64,000 nucleotides of DNA. It comes from a virus. Of the stretch, positions 51,453 through 59,028 are shown in pieces (positions within the stretch are counted from its first letter, which is position 1; each line of letters opens with the position of its first letter). The translations under genes and the position numbers were made by a program. The notes under the pieces were generated by a model. The model was not told the DNA's origin and did no database searches. It worked only from the letters and a program-made list of their open reading frames with translations. Location of the stretch: positions 1 to 64,000 of IMG/VR virus record IMGVR_UViG_3300044816_000011, one strand, 5' to 3'.

Positions 51453-52829
51453 ATGGAATATACGAAATTCCTCGAATCGAAGGTAGCGAGAGCCGTCAAG
51501 CGCGGACTATCGACCACGCCCAAATTGTCGGCGCATCTGTTCCCACTGCAAAAGCATTGCGTCGAGTTTGCATTGCAAGGTGGATCAACGGGGCAGTTCC
51601 TAGATACCGGATTAGGTAAAACCTTGATAGAGCTAGAGTTCGCCGAACTAGCGCGAGCGGAATCAAACGGTTACGCGCTTATCATGGCGCCTCTTGCGGT
51701 CGCCAAGCAGATCGAACGCGAGGGATTGAAGTTCGGCTACCCCACAAGAGTCATCCGCCAACAATCGGAAGCTAAGGAAGGGATCAATATTTGCAACTAC
51801 GACCGATTGCATCTGATTGATCCGGAAGCGTTCGGAGTGGTCACGCTGGACGAGGCGAGTATCTTAAAATCGTTTTCAGGCAAGACGTCTACATCATTAA
51901 TCAATGCGTTTGCCAATCATCGATGGCGCATGCCAGCTACTGCCACGCCCGCGCCGAATGATCACATGGAGATGGGGCAATACGCTGATTTTTGTGGGGT
52001 TATGCATTCCAACGAGATGCTGTCGAGATTCTTTATTAACGATACATCGGAAGCCTCGCAGAAATGGCGTCTCAAGAAATACGGCGTAGACGCCTTCTGG
52101 GACTGGGTCGCCTCGTGGTGCCGCGTCGCACAATTGCCGTCCGATCTAGGATTTGAGGACATCGGGTTCATTCTGCCGCCGCTGGATATCGTGCGCCATC
52201 GTGCAGCCGAAGCGGCGCCTACAATTACCGGTGGATTGTTCGGTGACGAAGTGGTGTCGGCCACCAACATGCATACAATCAAACGAGCTACCGCGAATAA
52301 GAGAGCTGGGATCGCAGCCGCGCTCGCCATGTCGAATAGCGAATCATGGGTCATATGGTGCGATACGGATTACGAAGCAGATGCAATCATGGCATCGCTT
52401 GGCAAATCACGCGAAGTCGTGGAAGTGCGCGGCTCAATGGACGCAGATAAGAAAGAACGTCATCTCGAAATGTTTGCTGATGGTACAGCTCGAGTGGTCA
52501 TCACAAAGCCGAGCGTCGCCGGATTCGGGCTTAACTGGCAGCATTGCGCCAGAACAGTGTTTATTGGTCGATCGTTCAGTTACGAATCGTGGTATCAAGC
52601 TGTGCGTCGATTTTGGCGATTCGGTCAAAAGCGAGAAGTGCAAGTGCATCTCGTCGTTGCAGAAGGCGAGGATTCAATATCGCGTGTCATAGATCGCAAG
52701 GCCGACGGGCATGCGGATATGAAAGCCGCGATGCGGGCCGCGATGAAACGCAATGAAGGTCAATCAAGCGCTACGAATGTGGCATATGAAGCCAATCACA
52801 AAGGAACACTCCCGTCATGGATTGTATGA
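51453..52829 (+). CDS. SNF2-family DEAD/DEAH helicase-like ATPase
   Basis: 458 residues. Walker A DTGLGKTL (51-58), motif II VTLDEASILKSF (D133, E134, a DEAS variant), motif III MPATATPAPND, and C-terminal SNF2/RecA2 motifs (KPSVAGFGLNWQHCARTVFI, SYESWYQAVRRFWRFGQKRE). This phage-type helicase family is often found next to a DNA methylase. It probably remodels DNA or travels along it. The N-terminal extension has no separate domain. Confidence 0.75.
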   Translation: MEYTKFLESKVARAVKRGLSTTPKLSAHLFPLQKHCVEFALQGGSTGQFLDTGLGKTLIELEFAELARAESNGYALIMAPLAVAKQIEREGLKFGYPTRVIRQQSEAKEGINICNYDRLHLIDPEAFGVVTLDEASILKSFSGKTSTSLINAFANHRWRMPATATPAPNDHMEMGQYADFCGVMHSNEMLSRFFINDTSEASQKWRLKKYGVDAFWDWVASWCRVAQLPSDLGFEDIGFILPPLDIVRHRAAEAAPTITGGLFGDEVVSATNMHTIKRATANKRAGIAAALAMSNSESWVIWCDTDYEADAIMASLGKSREVVEVRGSMDADKKERHLEMFADGTARVVITKPSVAGFGLNWQHCARTVFIGRSFSYESWYQAVRRFWRFGQKREVQVHLVVAEGEDSISRVIDRKADGHADMKAAMRAAMKRNEGQSSATNVAYEANHKGTLPSWIV

Positions 52830-53689
52830 ATGAAAAGCACGCTGAGTCGTGGGTTGCGTACAACGGAGATTGCGTATCGGTCGCCAAGCAAATGCCTGAT
52901 GAATGTATTGATTTGTCAGTCTATTCGCCGCCGTTCGGCCAATTATTCGTTTATTCCGACTCTGCGGCAGACATGGGAAATAGTACGGACGAAGAATTCG
53001 CATCGCACTACACCTTCTTAGTACGCCAGAAATATAGGCTTACGAAGCCAGGACGCATAACCGCCGTCCATTGCTCCGACCTTCCGATGACAAAATGGAA
53101 AGACGGCGCAGTAGGCATCAAGGACTTCTCAGGTGATATCATCCGCATTCATCAAGAGGCCGGATGGATATTCCACAGCAGGCGCACGATATGGAAGTGT
53201 CCAGTCGTTGAAATGACGCGCACAAAACACGTCGGATTGCTATACAAACAATTGCGCAAAGATAGTTCCAAGTCTCGCGGCGGGATGCCGGATTATCTGC
53301 TGACGTTTATCAAGCCAGGCGATAATGCATCGCCAATCAACCATGACACATTAGATTTCCCAGTCGAACAGTGGCAGGAATGGGCATCCCCAGTGTGGAT
53401 GAGCATCAATCAAACCAACGTGCTCAACGCGAGAATGTCCCGCGATCCATCAATGGAAAAACATCTTTGCCCGCTTCAATTGGATGTTATTGAACGATCG
53501 CTCATTTTGTGGAGTAATCCCGGAGATGTCGTGCTATCGCCGTTCATGGGAATTGGCAGCGAGGGATACATGGCGGTGAAACTGAAGCGCCGGTTTATTG
53601 GTATAGAACTCAAGGAATCGTACTGGAATACATCATGCATCAATCTCGAAGGCGCGGCGGCACAGCGGGACCTCTTCGATGTCGCCTAA
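52817..53689 (+). CDS. DNA methyltransferase, beta class (N4-cytosine or N6-adenine)
   Basis: 290 residues. Motif IV SPPF (37-40) precedes motif I (SPFMGIGSEGYMAVKLKRRF then IGIELKESYW near 240-270), which is the beta order. SPPF is more typical of N4-cytosine enzymes but adenine is possible. The gene overlaps the helicase end by 13 bases. Could protect phage DNA from restriction. No partner nuclease of a matching type is obvious. Confidence 0.7.
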   Translation: MDCMNEKHAESWVAYNGDCVSVAKQMPDECIDLSVYSPPFGQLFVYSDSAADMGNSTDEEFASHYTFLVRQKYRLTKPGRITAVHCSDLPMTKWKDGAVGIKDFSGDIIRIHQEAGWIFHSRRTIWKCPVVEMTRTKHVGLLYKQLRKDSSKSRGGMPDYLLTFIKPGDNASPINHDTLDFPVEQWQEWASPVWMSINQTNVLNARMSRDPSMEKHLCPLQLDVIERSLILWSNPGDVVLSPFMGIGSEGYMAVKLKRRFIGIELKESYWNTSCINLEGAAAQRDLFDVA

Positions 53690-53861
53690 CCACCGCCTCC
53701 GCCCCCTCCGTCGCCAAGGCCAACGCAAACTCTCCATGACATCTGCGACCGAGATACGACGACTGTACTTCGGCAGGTACCGCAAACAACGCGAACTCGC
53801 GCTAGACTTCGATGTGTCGCAGTCGGTGATCAGTAAGGTTGTGAGTGGGCGGATATGGTAA
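53679..53861 (+). CDS. Small helix-turn-helix protein
   Basis: 60 residues, start overlapping the upstream stop; an ATG at 53736 is an alternative. The C-terminal half is an HTH of the kind seen in homing endonucleases and small regulators (RELALDFDVSQSVISKVVSG RIW). Possibly a regulator or a relic of the mobile element next to it. Confidence 0.45.
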   Translation: MSPNHRLRPLRRQGQRKLSMTSATEIRRLYFGRYRKQRELALDFDVSQSVISKVVSGRIW

Positions 53862-53877
53862 TAATGATCGCAGCCAC

Positions 53878-54807
53878 ATGAAATTCAAATACGTAAATAT
53901 TGATGCGATTCGATCCTTCTTTCCGAAGTGGGCATCTAACTATATGTCATTCGCTCGTGGACTAGATGATTGCCTCGAGAAATACGAACGCCTGTCAAGA
54001 TGTAATCCAAACATCACATTACCTTTCATGATTGAGGTCAGAACCGCGGTGCGCGAGGTCGAATACACTATTTTAGAATCCGCAGATTCAAATGATCCGG
54101 ATCAAGAGATTGGAACTCTTTTAGTTTGCGGGCCACGATGGGAAATAAGTGTGCCTCTAAATTGTATCCTCAGAGGCTATAGATCATCTAATGATACGTA
54201 TTGCGTATACTCGCATGGCATAGCCACTGAAACGCCACTTGTATACATCGGGATATCCTCTCGACCGTGGTTTGTAAGATACGCCGAGCATGAGTCGGCA
54301 TCTCGTTCGGGTTCTGCATTCTTGTTCCATGATGCATTGCGGAAACACTCAGAAAAACACATCACCCATCGAGTGCTCGCAGAGGGACTTAATAGGGATG
54401 ATGCAATGGCATATGAAGAATATTTAGTAGCACAGCATTCCTTATATCCTGTCGGTCTAAATATGATCCCAGGCGGCTATGCTGGTATAAAATATCTTTC
54501 TACTCTCTCAATAGGTCTGAGAGATACGGAATACGTCGCTGAAAGCATCGCTAACGCCATGTGTCGCGATTCCATATCAGGCAAGCCAAATCCTCTTTGT
54601 AGTGCCAGATGGCAGTCAGATCCGGATTATGCGGCGCGAGTAATATGCGGGCATCACGGAAGACTCACGGTAGATCAAGTCAAAATGATCCGTTCACTGC
54701 GAATGACGTGCCGATCAGCAGAGGACATCTCCGCAATCGTTAATGCTAATAATTTAGCTCAGGTTAAGCGCGTTTTGGCTGACCGAACCTACTCGCGTAT
54801 ACAATGA
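53878..54807 (+). CDS. GIY-YIG-type endonuclease
   Basis: 309 residues. Catalytic-domain features near 115-150: YCVYSHGI, then VYIGISSRPWFVRYAEHES, followed by AMAYEEYLVAQHSLYPVGLN with the expected Glu. The C-terminus has HGRLTVDQVKMIRSLRMTCR and could be HTH-type DNA binding. Inserted between a methyltransferase with its helicase and a second helicase; likely a mobile homing endonuclease. GC is below that of neighbours. Confidence 0.65.
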   Translation: MKFKYVNIDAIRSFFPKWASNYMSFARGLDDCLEKYERLSRCNPNITLPFMIEVRTAVREVEYTILESADSNDPDQEIGTLLVCGPRWEISVPLNCILRGYRSSNDTYCVYSHGIATETPLVYIGISSRPWFVRYAEHESASRSGSAFLFHDALRKHSEKHITHRVLAEGLNRDDAMAYEEYLVAQHSLYPVGLNMIPGGYAGIKYLSTLSIGLRDTEYVAESIANAMCRDSISGKPNPLCSARWQSDPDYAARVICGHHGRLTVDQVKMIRSLRMTCRSAEDISAIVNANNLAQVKRVLADRTYSRIQ

Positions 54808-56204
54808 TTCTCCGCGACTATCAATCCGCTGTCGTCAGCGAAGCTAGGGCTAAACTAGGACTAGCCATTCGCGCCGTCATCATTCAAATGGTTACCGGGG
54901 CTGGCAAAACGCCTACCTGTTGCGAGATCATCCGATTGGCCGTGGCGAAAGGAAAATCCGTATTGTTTCTCGCTCATCGTACCGAACTGCTAACCCAGGC
55001 GTCCGATAAGCTAACAGCATTCGGCATTTCTCACGGTCTCATAAAGGCCGGTCGCATTGGCGATATGCGTCACAAAGTACAGGTCGCCAGCGTGCAAACG
55101 CTTGTGCGCCGACTGGACAAACTCTCATTTGTGCCTGACTTAGTGTGCATCGATGAATGCCATTTGGCGGAAGCGAAAAGCTATAAGGATATTCTTAATA
55201 AATATCCAAAAGCCTACACTATCGGTCTCAGCGCTACGCCAGGAAGATTAGACGGGCGCGGCCTAGGAAAACCCAAAGGGAATTTTGATTGCATAATTCC
55301 CGGGCCATCTATGACAGATCTTATAGAGCGTGGATTCTTGGTCCCGCTAAGATATTTCAGTGCTGCAAATCCAATCGACACCAGCGGTATTCATAGCTCA
55401 GCTGGCGACTACAATATCGGCGAGCTATCTGCTCTCGTGGATAAGCCTTCAATTACCGGAGATGTATTAGATCATTGGAAGCGAATTGCGAGTGATCGAA
55501 AGACATTGATTTTCTGCATATCCATTGAGCACGCCGATCACGTGGCTGAGCAATTTAGAAATTCTGGCATAAGCGCCCTATCAGTTAACGGCCAGTGGGA
55601 TAGCAATTTGCGCGCTATGGCGCTGGCGGATTTCGAGCGCGGCACGGTTCAAGTGCTTGTGAATTGCCAACTATACGTGGAAGGAATAGATATCCCATCC
55701 ATTGGATGTATTGCTGATTTAGCGCCGACGCAAAGCCTCACTCGGTATCTTCAGCGTGCCGGTCGTGGAATGCGTCCACATCCAGCTAAAGAGAATTGCA
55801 TCTACTTAGATCATGCAAACAACGTATCTAGATTTGGATTTCCTACGGAGCCGAGAGAGTGGTCATTGGAAGGCGCGGAGAGCCGCAAAAAATCCGCTGA
55901 GCGTGCGACATCGATTCGAGTGTGCCCAAAATGCTTTGCCGCATCGCCAGCCAGGGCGCTCGTCTGCGTCGAATGCGGCATCCCCTTCGAAGTCAAACCG
56001 CGCCAAGAACTCACCGAGAAAGACGGCGAGCTCGTCGAACTCACAGCAGAACAGATTGCCAAGAAGCGTGAGCGGCGCGATCAAGGACGGTCGCGAACGC
56101 TGGCGGAATTGGAGGCGTTTGCGAGGATTAAAGGCTATGCCGCCGGTTGGGCAAAGCATGTGTGGGAAAGTAGAGAAACAAAGAAACAGAAGGAGAGTGT
56201 GTGA
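54804..56204 (+). CDS. SF2 helicase (restriction-enzyme III/UvrB type) with zinc ribbon
   Basis: 466 residues. Walker A VTGAGKTP (30-37), motif II CIDECHLA (DECH, 117-120), motif III LSATPGRLDG, and motif VI YLQRAGRGMRPHP. Near 372-390 are two CxxC pairs (CPKC, CVECG) forming a zinc ribbon, then a charged C-terminal tail. This is the usual architecture of phage SF2 replication helicases. Overlaps the GIY-YIG gene by four bases. Confidence 0.8.
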   Translation: MILRDYQSAVVSEARAKLGLAIRAVIIQMVTGAGKTPTCCEIIRLAVAKGKSVLFLAHRTELLTQASDKLTAFGISHGLIKAGRIGDMRHKVQVASVQTLVRRLDKLSFVPDLVCIDECHLAEAKSYKDILNKYPKAYTIGLSATPGRLDGRGLGKPKGNFDCIIPGPSMTDLIERGFLVPLRYFSAANPIDTSGIHSSAGDYNIGELSALVDKPSITGDVLDHWKRIASDRKTLIFCISIEHADHVAEQFRNSGISALSVNGQWDSNLRAMALADFERGTVQVLVNCQLYVEGIDIPSIGCIADLAPTQSLTRYLQRAGRGMRPHPAKENCIYLDHANNVSRFGFPTEPREWSLEGAESRKKSAERATSIRVCPKCFAASPARALVCVECGIPFEVKPRQELTEKDGELVELTAEQIAKKRERRDQGRSRTLAELEAFARIKGYAAGWAKHVWESRETKKQKESV

Positions 56205-56470
56205 TGAATGATAGCGATAAGGACGGCCTCGACGCCGCGATGTTCCTAGCCGAACTGGTGCGCGATGTGCTGTATAACCAGGAGCGGTATAAGTTGTATG
56301 CGAGGGTGTACAGCAACGCGCTAGCCAAAGCGGCGTATCCAAACTCGGCTCACGCGGATAGCGCGCACATCTATGCCAAGCTGGCCGTGCGTGATATGGA
56401 CCTGTGTTTCGAACCCATGAACGACGCGCCAACCGAAGAAGCGCCGATCGATCACCATGAGGCACACTGA
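56204..56470 (+). CDS. Small hypothetical protein
   Basis: 88 residues from the ATG with AAGGAG upstream, overlapping the helicase stop by one base. Helical (LDAAMFLAELVRDVLYNQER, SAHIYAKLAVRDMDLCFEPM). Function unknown; probably an accessory of the replication operon. Confidence 0.5.
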   Translation: MNDSDKDGLDAAMFLAELVRDVLYNQERYKLYARVYSNALAKAAYPNSAHADSAHIYAKLAVRDMDLCFEPMNDAPTEEAPIDHHEAH

Positions 56471-56471
56471 G

Positions 56472-56894
56472 ATGAGCGATCAAGACGAAATCGAAAAAGC
56501 CTTCATGGATACCATGCTATACGGTACCGGCTATACAAAAGTCACAGCAGAAGGAATCAAGCACGTGCCAAATGATAGGGTGAAAATCAAGTTCGGCGGA
56601 ATGGCCAAAGAATGCCCAAAGTGCTGGTACGAAATCGATTCGTGCGTCTGCGGCCAGGATGTATCTTACGACGCGCAGGCTGTCCTTGACGGCAAACTTC
56701 GTCTTCTCAACGACCTCGACGCCGATCTCGAACGTCGTATCGACATCGCCTATGAGCGCATGCTACGCGCCGAGGACGACGCCGTATCACGCGAATACTT
56801 CCACGAGCTCGCCGGCCTCGTACGGCAACGCTCTGGCGCGCAAATTGCGAAGATGGAGTTGGAACGAAGGATTTCGAGGCCGAGCAATGAATGA
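56472..56894 (+). CDS. Small protein with Cys cluster
   Basis: 140 residues from the ATG at 56472 (56457 is an alternative). In the middle ECPKCWYEIDSCVCGQD has three or four Cys able to bind zinc, then a long charged helix (LLNDLDADLERRIDIAYERM). No known family. Confidence 0.5.
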   Translation: MSDQDEIEKAFMDTMLYGTGYTKVTAEGIKHVPNDRVKIKFGGMAKECPKCWYEIDSCVCGQDVSYDAQAVLDGKLRLLNDLDADLERRIDIAYERMLRAEDDAVSREYFHELAGLVRQRSGAQIAKMELERRISRPSNE

Positions 56895-57066
56895 CATCGA
56901 ACTGATTGATTCGCAGCATCACGTGATTCTCAACATGCCGTGCGCGTGTACATTGCGATGGATTAAAGACGGATCAGAACGTGAGGTTGTCAACCAATGC
57001 AGCCGATGCCGCGCCATTGCTGAGTATCAGCGCTGGATCAAGATACCGGAGAATGCCGATGTCTGA
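56887..57066 (+). CDS. Small zinc-binding-type protein
   Basis: 59 residues overlapping the previous gene by eight bases and the next by eight. CACTLRWIKDGS, then VNQCSRCRAIAEYQRW, a CxC/CxxC arrangement. A possible accessory for the following nuclease. Confidence 0.5.
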   Translation: MNDIELIDSQHHVILNMPCACTLRWIKDGSEREVVNQCSRCRAIAEYQRWIKIPENADV

Positions 57067-57442
57067 AACCGACCTCTACAACGAAATCCTGACCACCTAT
57101 AGCCGTGGCCACACTCGATTAATGCGCGTGAACGCTGGGATGGCGTGGCAAGGCAAAGTCATTGAGCAGTCGCATACGCGTCTGGTACTCGCATACCCTA
57201 AACCAATTAGGTTGGCGGTTACGGGCGTGTCGGATCTCATTGGATGGACGACGGTCGCGATTGCGGGCGACGGAGGACTAGCGCCATGCGCAATCTTTAC
57301 CGCCATCGAGTGCAAGATCGGCAATCGGCGTGCGGCCGAGGAGCAGGCTGCGTATCTGGATCTCGTGCGCCGCGCTGGGGGCCGAGCTGGGGTAGCGCGC
57401 AGTAGCGAGGATGCGGGGGAGATATTACGTGGTGAACGATAA
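57059..57442 (+). CDS. VRR-NUC domain nuclease
   Basis: 127 residues. The PD-(D/E)XK-type core VTGVSDLIGW, then FTAIECKIGNRRAAEEQAAY, and the closing DLVRRAGGRAGVARSSEDAG fit the VRR-NUC family, which includes structure-selective nucleases. Asp, Glu and Lys of SDL and ECK are the likely active residues. Gap of 64 bases follows before the C5-methyltransferase. Confidence 0.75.
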   Translation: MSETDLYNEILTTYSRGHTRLMRVNAGMAWQGKVIEQSHTRLVLAYPKPIRLAVTGVSDLIGWTTVAIAGDGGLAPCAIFTAIECKIGNRRAAEEQAAYLDLVRRAGGRAGVARSSEDAGEILRGER

Positions 57443-57506
57443 CCCCAGAATGGCTCGCTGTAGCACTATGAGTTGACGCTGACTGGTCGTATTGAGGGGA
57501 CTGAAA

Positions 57507-58130
57507 TTGTTCAATAAGCCACTAATGATAGATTTATTCGCAGGACTTGGAGGCTGGGCCTCTGGCGGTCTAGCCGAAGGCTATCAAGTCATCGGTTTCG
57601 ACAACGTGCGGCACATCTACGGCGAACATCGCTATCCCGCGCAGCTCGTCATTCAGGACGTGCTGACGCTGCATGGCAGTCAGTTCAAGGATGCGGCGCT
57701 GATCGTGGCCTCCCCTCCCTGCCAAGGCTATAGCTATCGAGCCATGCCGTGGAAGCGCGCCAAGGCACTGCCACCACCTGACAATTCACTTTTCGAGGCG
57801 TGCTTTCGCATCCAGGCGGAAGCGAGCGCGGCTGCCCGACGGCACATCCCAATGGTAGTTGAGAACGTGTGTGGCGCGCAGAAGTGGGTCGGGCGCTCGC
57901 GTTGGAACTATGGTCCATACGCGCTATGGGGTGACGTTCCTGCATTGATGCCAAAAGCCATTGGGGTCAGAAAGGGACAAGGCAGCGGTAGTAGTTGGTT
58001 CTACAAGAACGGAGGCAATGGGCGTTCTGCTTCGTCAAACTCGCATGAGCGAAAGCAGTGGTCGGCGACCGTAGCCAAAATCCCCCTTGAACTCTCTACG
58101 TGGATTGCCAAATGTTTCAAGCCTATCTGA
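57507..58130 (+). CDS. C5-cytosine DNA methyltransferase, short form
   Basis: 207 residues from a TTG with GAGGGGA upstream (57492 is an alternative). Motif I DLFAGLGGWASG (9-20), motif IV ASPPCQGYS with catalytic Cys near 72, motif VI VVENV. Typical enzymes have 300-400 residues with a target-recognition domain; this one has only a small C-terminal part. The end (TVAKIPLELSTWIAKCFKP) is repeated at the end of the following GIY-YIG protein. Confidence 0.75.
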   Translation: MFNKPLMIDLFAGLGGWASGGLAEGYQVIGFDNVRHIYGEHRYPAQLVIQDVLTLHGSQFKDAALIVASPPCQGYSYRAMPWKRAKALPPPDNSLFEACFRIQAEASAAARRHIPMVVENVCGAQKWVGRSRWNYGPYALWGDVPALMPKAIGVRKGQGSGSSWFYKNGGNGRSASSNSHERKQWSATVAKIPLELSTWIAKCFKPI

Positions 58131-58768
58131 TTACCTGCACTGCCAATGCAAAGACATATGTCGGAATCACTTCACGCAGTATCAGGCGGCGGTGGAATGA
58201 GCATTTATACGATGCTCGTCAGCGCAATACGAAGATGGCCATAAGCAGGGCAATTGCGAAATACGGTGTAGATAAGTTCGCAGTGCATGCACTCTGCTCT
58301 GCTCGCTCTTGGAGTGATATTTGCGCCGTTGAATCGATATTGATTTTGCAATATAGAACCAGAGCGCCAAATGGCTACAACGTGAGCGATGGCGGGAACG
58401 GACCGTTTGGAGTCAAGAAAACACCGGAATCAGTAGAACGGTCAGCCGCCAAACATCGCGGTAAGCCTTGTCATCCGAATACAATAGCCGCAGCACAAGC
58501 TAGGCGAGGCATCGCTAAGCCAGTGGGGCACGGCGCAAAGGTATCAGCCGCTCTAACTGGAATTCAGCGCTCAGAGAATACGAAAGCAAAACTGCGTGCA
58601 TATTGGGCTGCGCGTCGCGCTGCCGGCGATTTCAAGACGACAGAATCGTATGCACATCATCGCAAGTCCGCCATGATCGCCAAAATCCCGCTACCCCTCG
58701 CGCGCCACATCGCTCGCGTCTATTATCCCCGCGATCCAGCCGATATCACTTTACAATCCACGGTATAA
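58112..58768 (+). CDS. GIY-YIG homing endonuclease carrying a methyltransferase-like tail
   Basis: 218 residues from the ATG at 58112. The N-terminus is a clear GIY-YIG domain: AYLITCTANAKTYVGITSRS, RRRWNEHLYDARQ, then AVESILILQYRTRAPNGYNV. Segments like those of NUMOD DNA-binding modules follow (GVKKTPESVERSAAKHRGKP). The final segment, SAMIAKIPLPLARHIARVYY, matches the end of the upstream methyltransferase, as if the gene had captured its 3-prime end. Overlaps the methyltransferase by 19 bases. Confidence 0.8.
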   Translation: MFQAYLITCTANAKTYVGITSRSIRRRWNEHLYDARQRNTKMAISRAIAKYGVDKFAVHALCSARSWSDICAVESILILQYRTRAPNGYNVSDGGNGPFGVKKTPESVERSAAKHRGKPCHPNTIAAAQARRGIAKPVGHGAKVSAALTGIQRSENTKAKLRAYWAARRAAGDFKTTESYAHHRKSAMIAKIPLPLARHIARVYYPRDPADITLQSTV

Positions 58769-58815
58769 ATTTTACAGTATGCGTCCATTCACTCACTACA
58801 ACTATATCTATACTT

Positions 58816-59019
58816 ATGGACTATACCACTCGACGACTGCCGCTCAAGCGAGCGCGCCGGATCGCGATTAACGTCACGGTCGATCCAGAAACGCATGTCA
58901 TCCTACACAGAATCGGCGAGGGCAACCGCTCAGCCGGGCTCGAGGAAGTGGTCCGGTTCTACCTATCGAAGTGCCGCCAACCTGAGCGCAACCGACTCCT
59001 AGAACCCATAGCCGAGTAA
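58816..59019 (+). CDS. Small ribbon-helix-helix-like DNA-binding protein
   Basis: 67 residues. RRIAINVTVDPETHVILHRI, then RSAGLEEVVRFYLSKC: a basic strand followed by two helices, fitting an RHH fold. Likely a regulator of the replication genes. Only nine bases before the primase gene. Confidence 0.5.
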   Translation: MDYTTRRLPLKRARRIAINVTVDPETHVILHRIGEGNRSAGLEEVVRFYLSKCRQPERNRLLEPIAE

Positions 59020-59028
59020 CCGCTCGCC

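Noticed and set aside
52817-57442. Complete restriction-modification system
   Set aside because: Two methyltransferases, helicases and a VRR-NUC nuclease are present, but no target-recognition subunit or matching restriction nuclease is visible.
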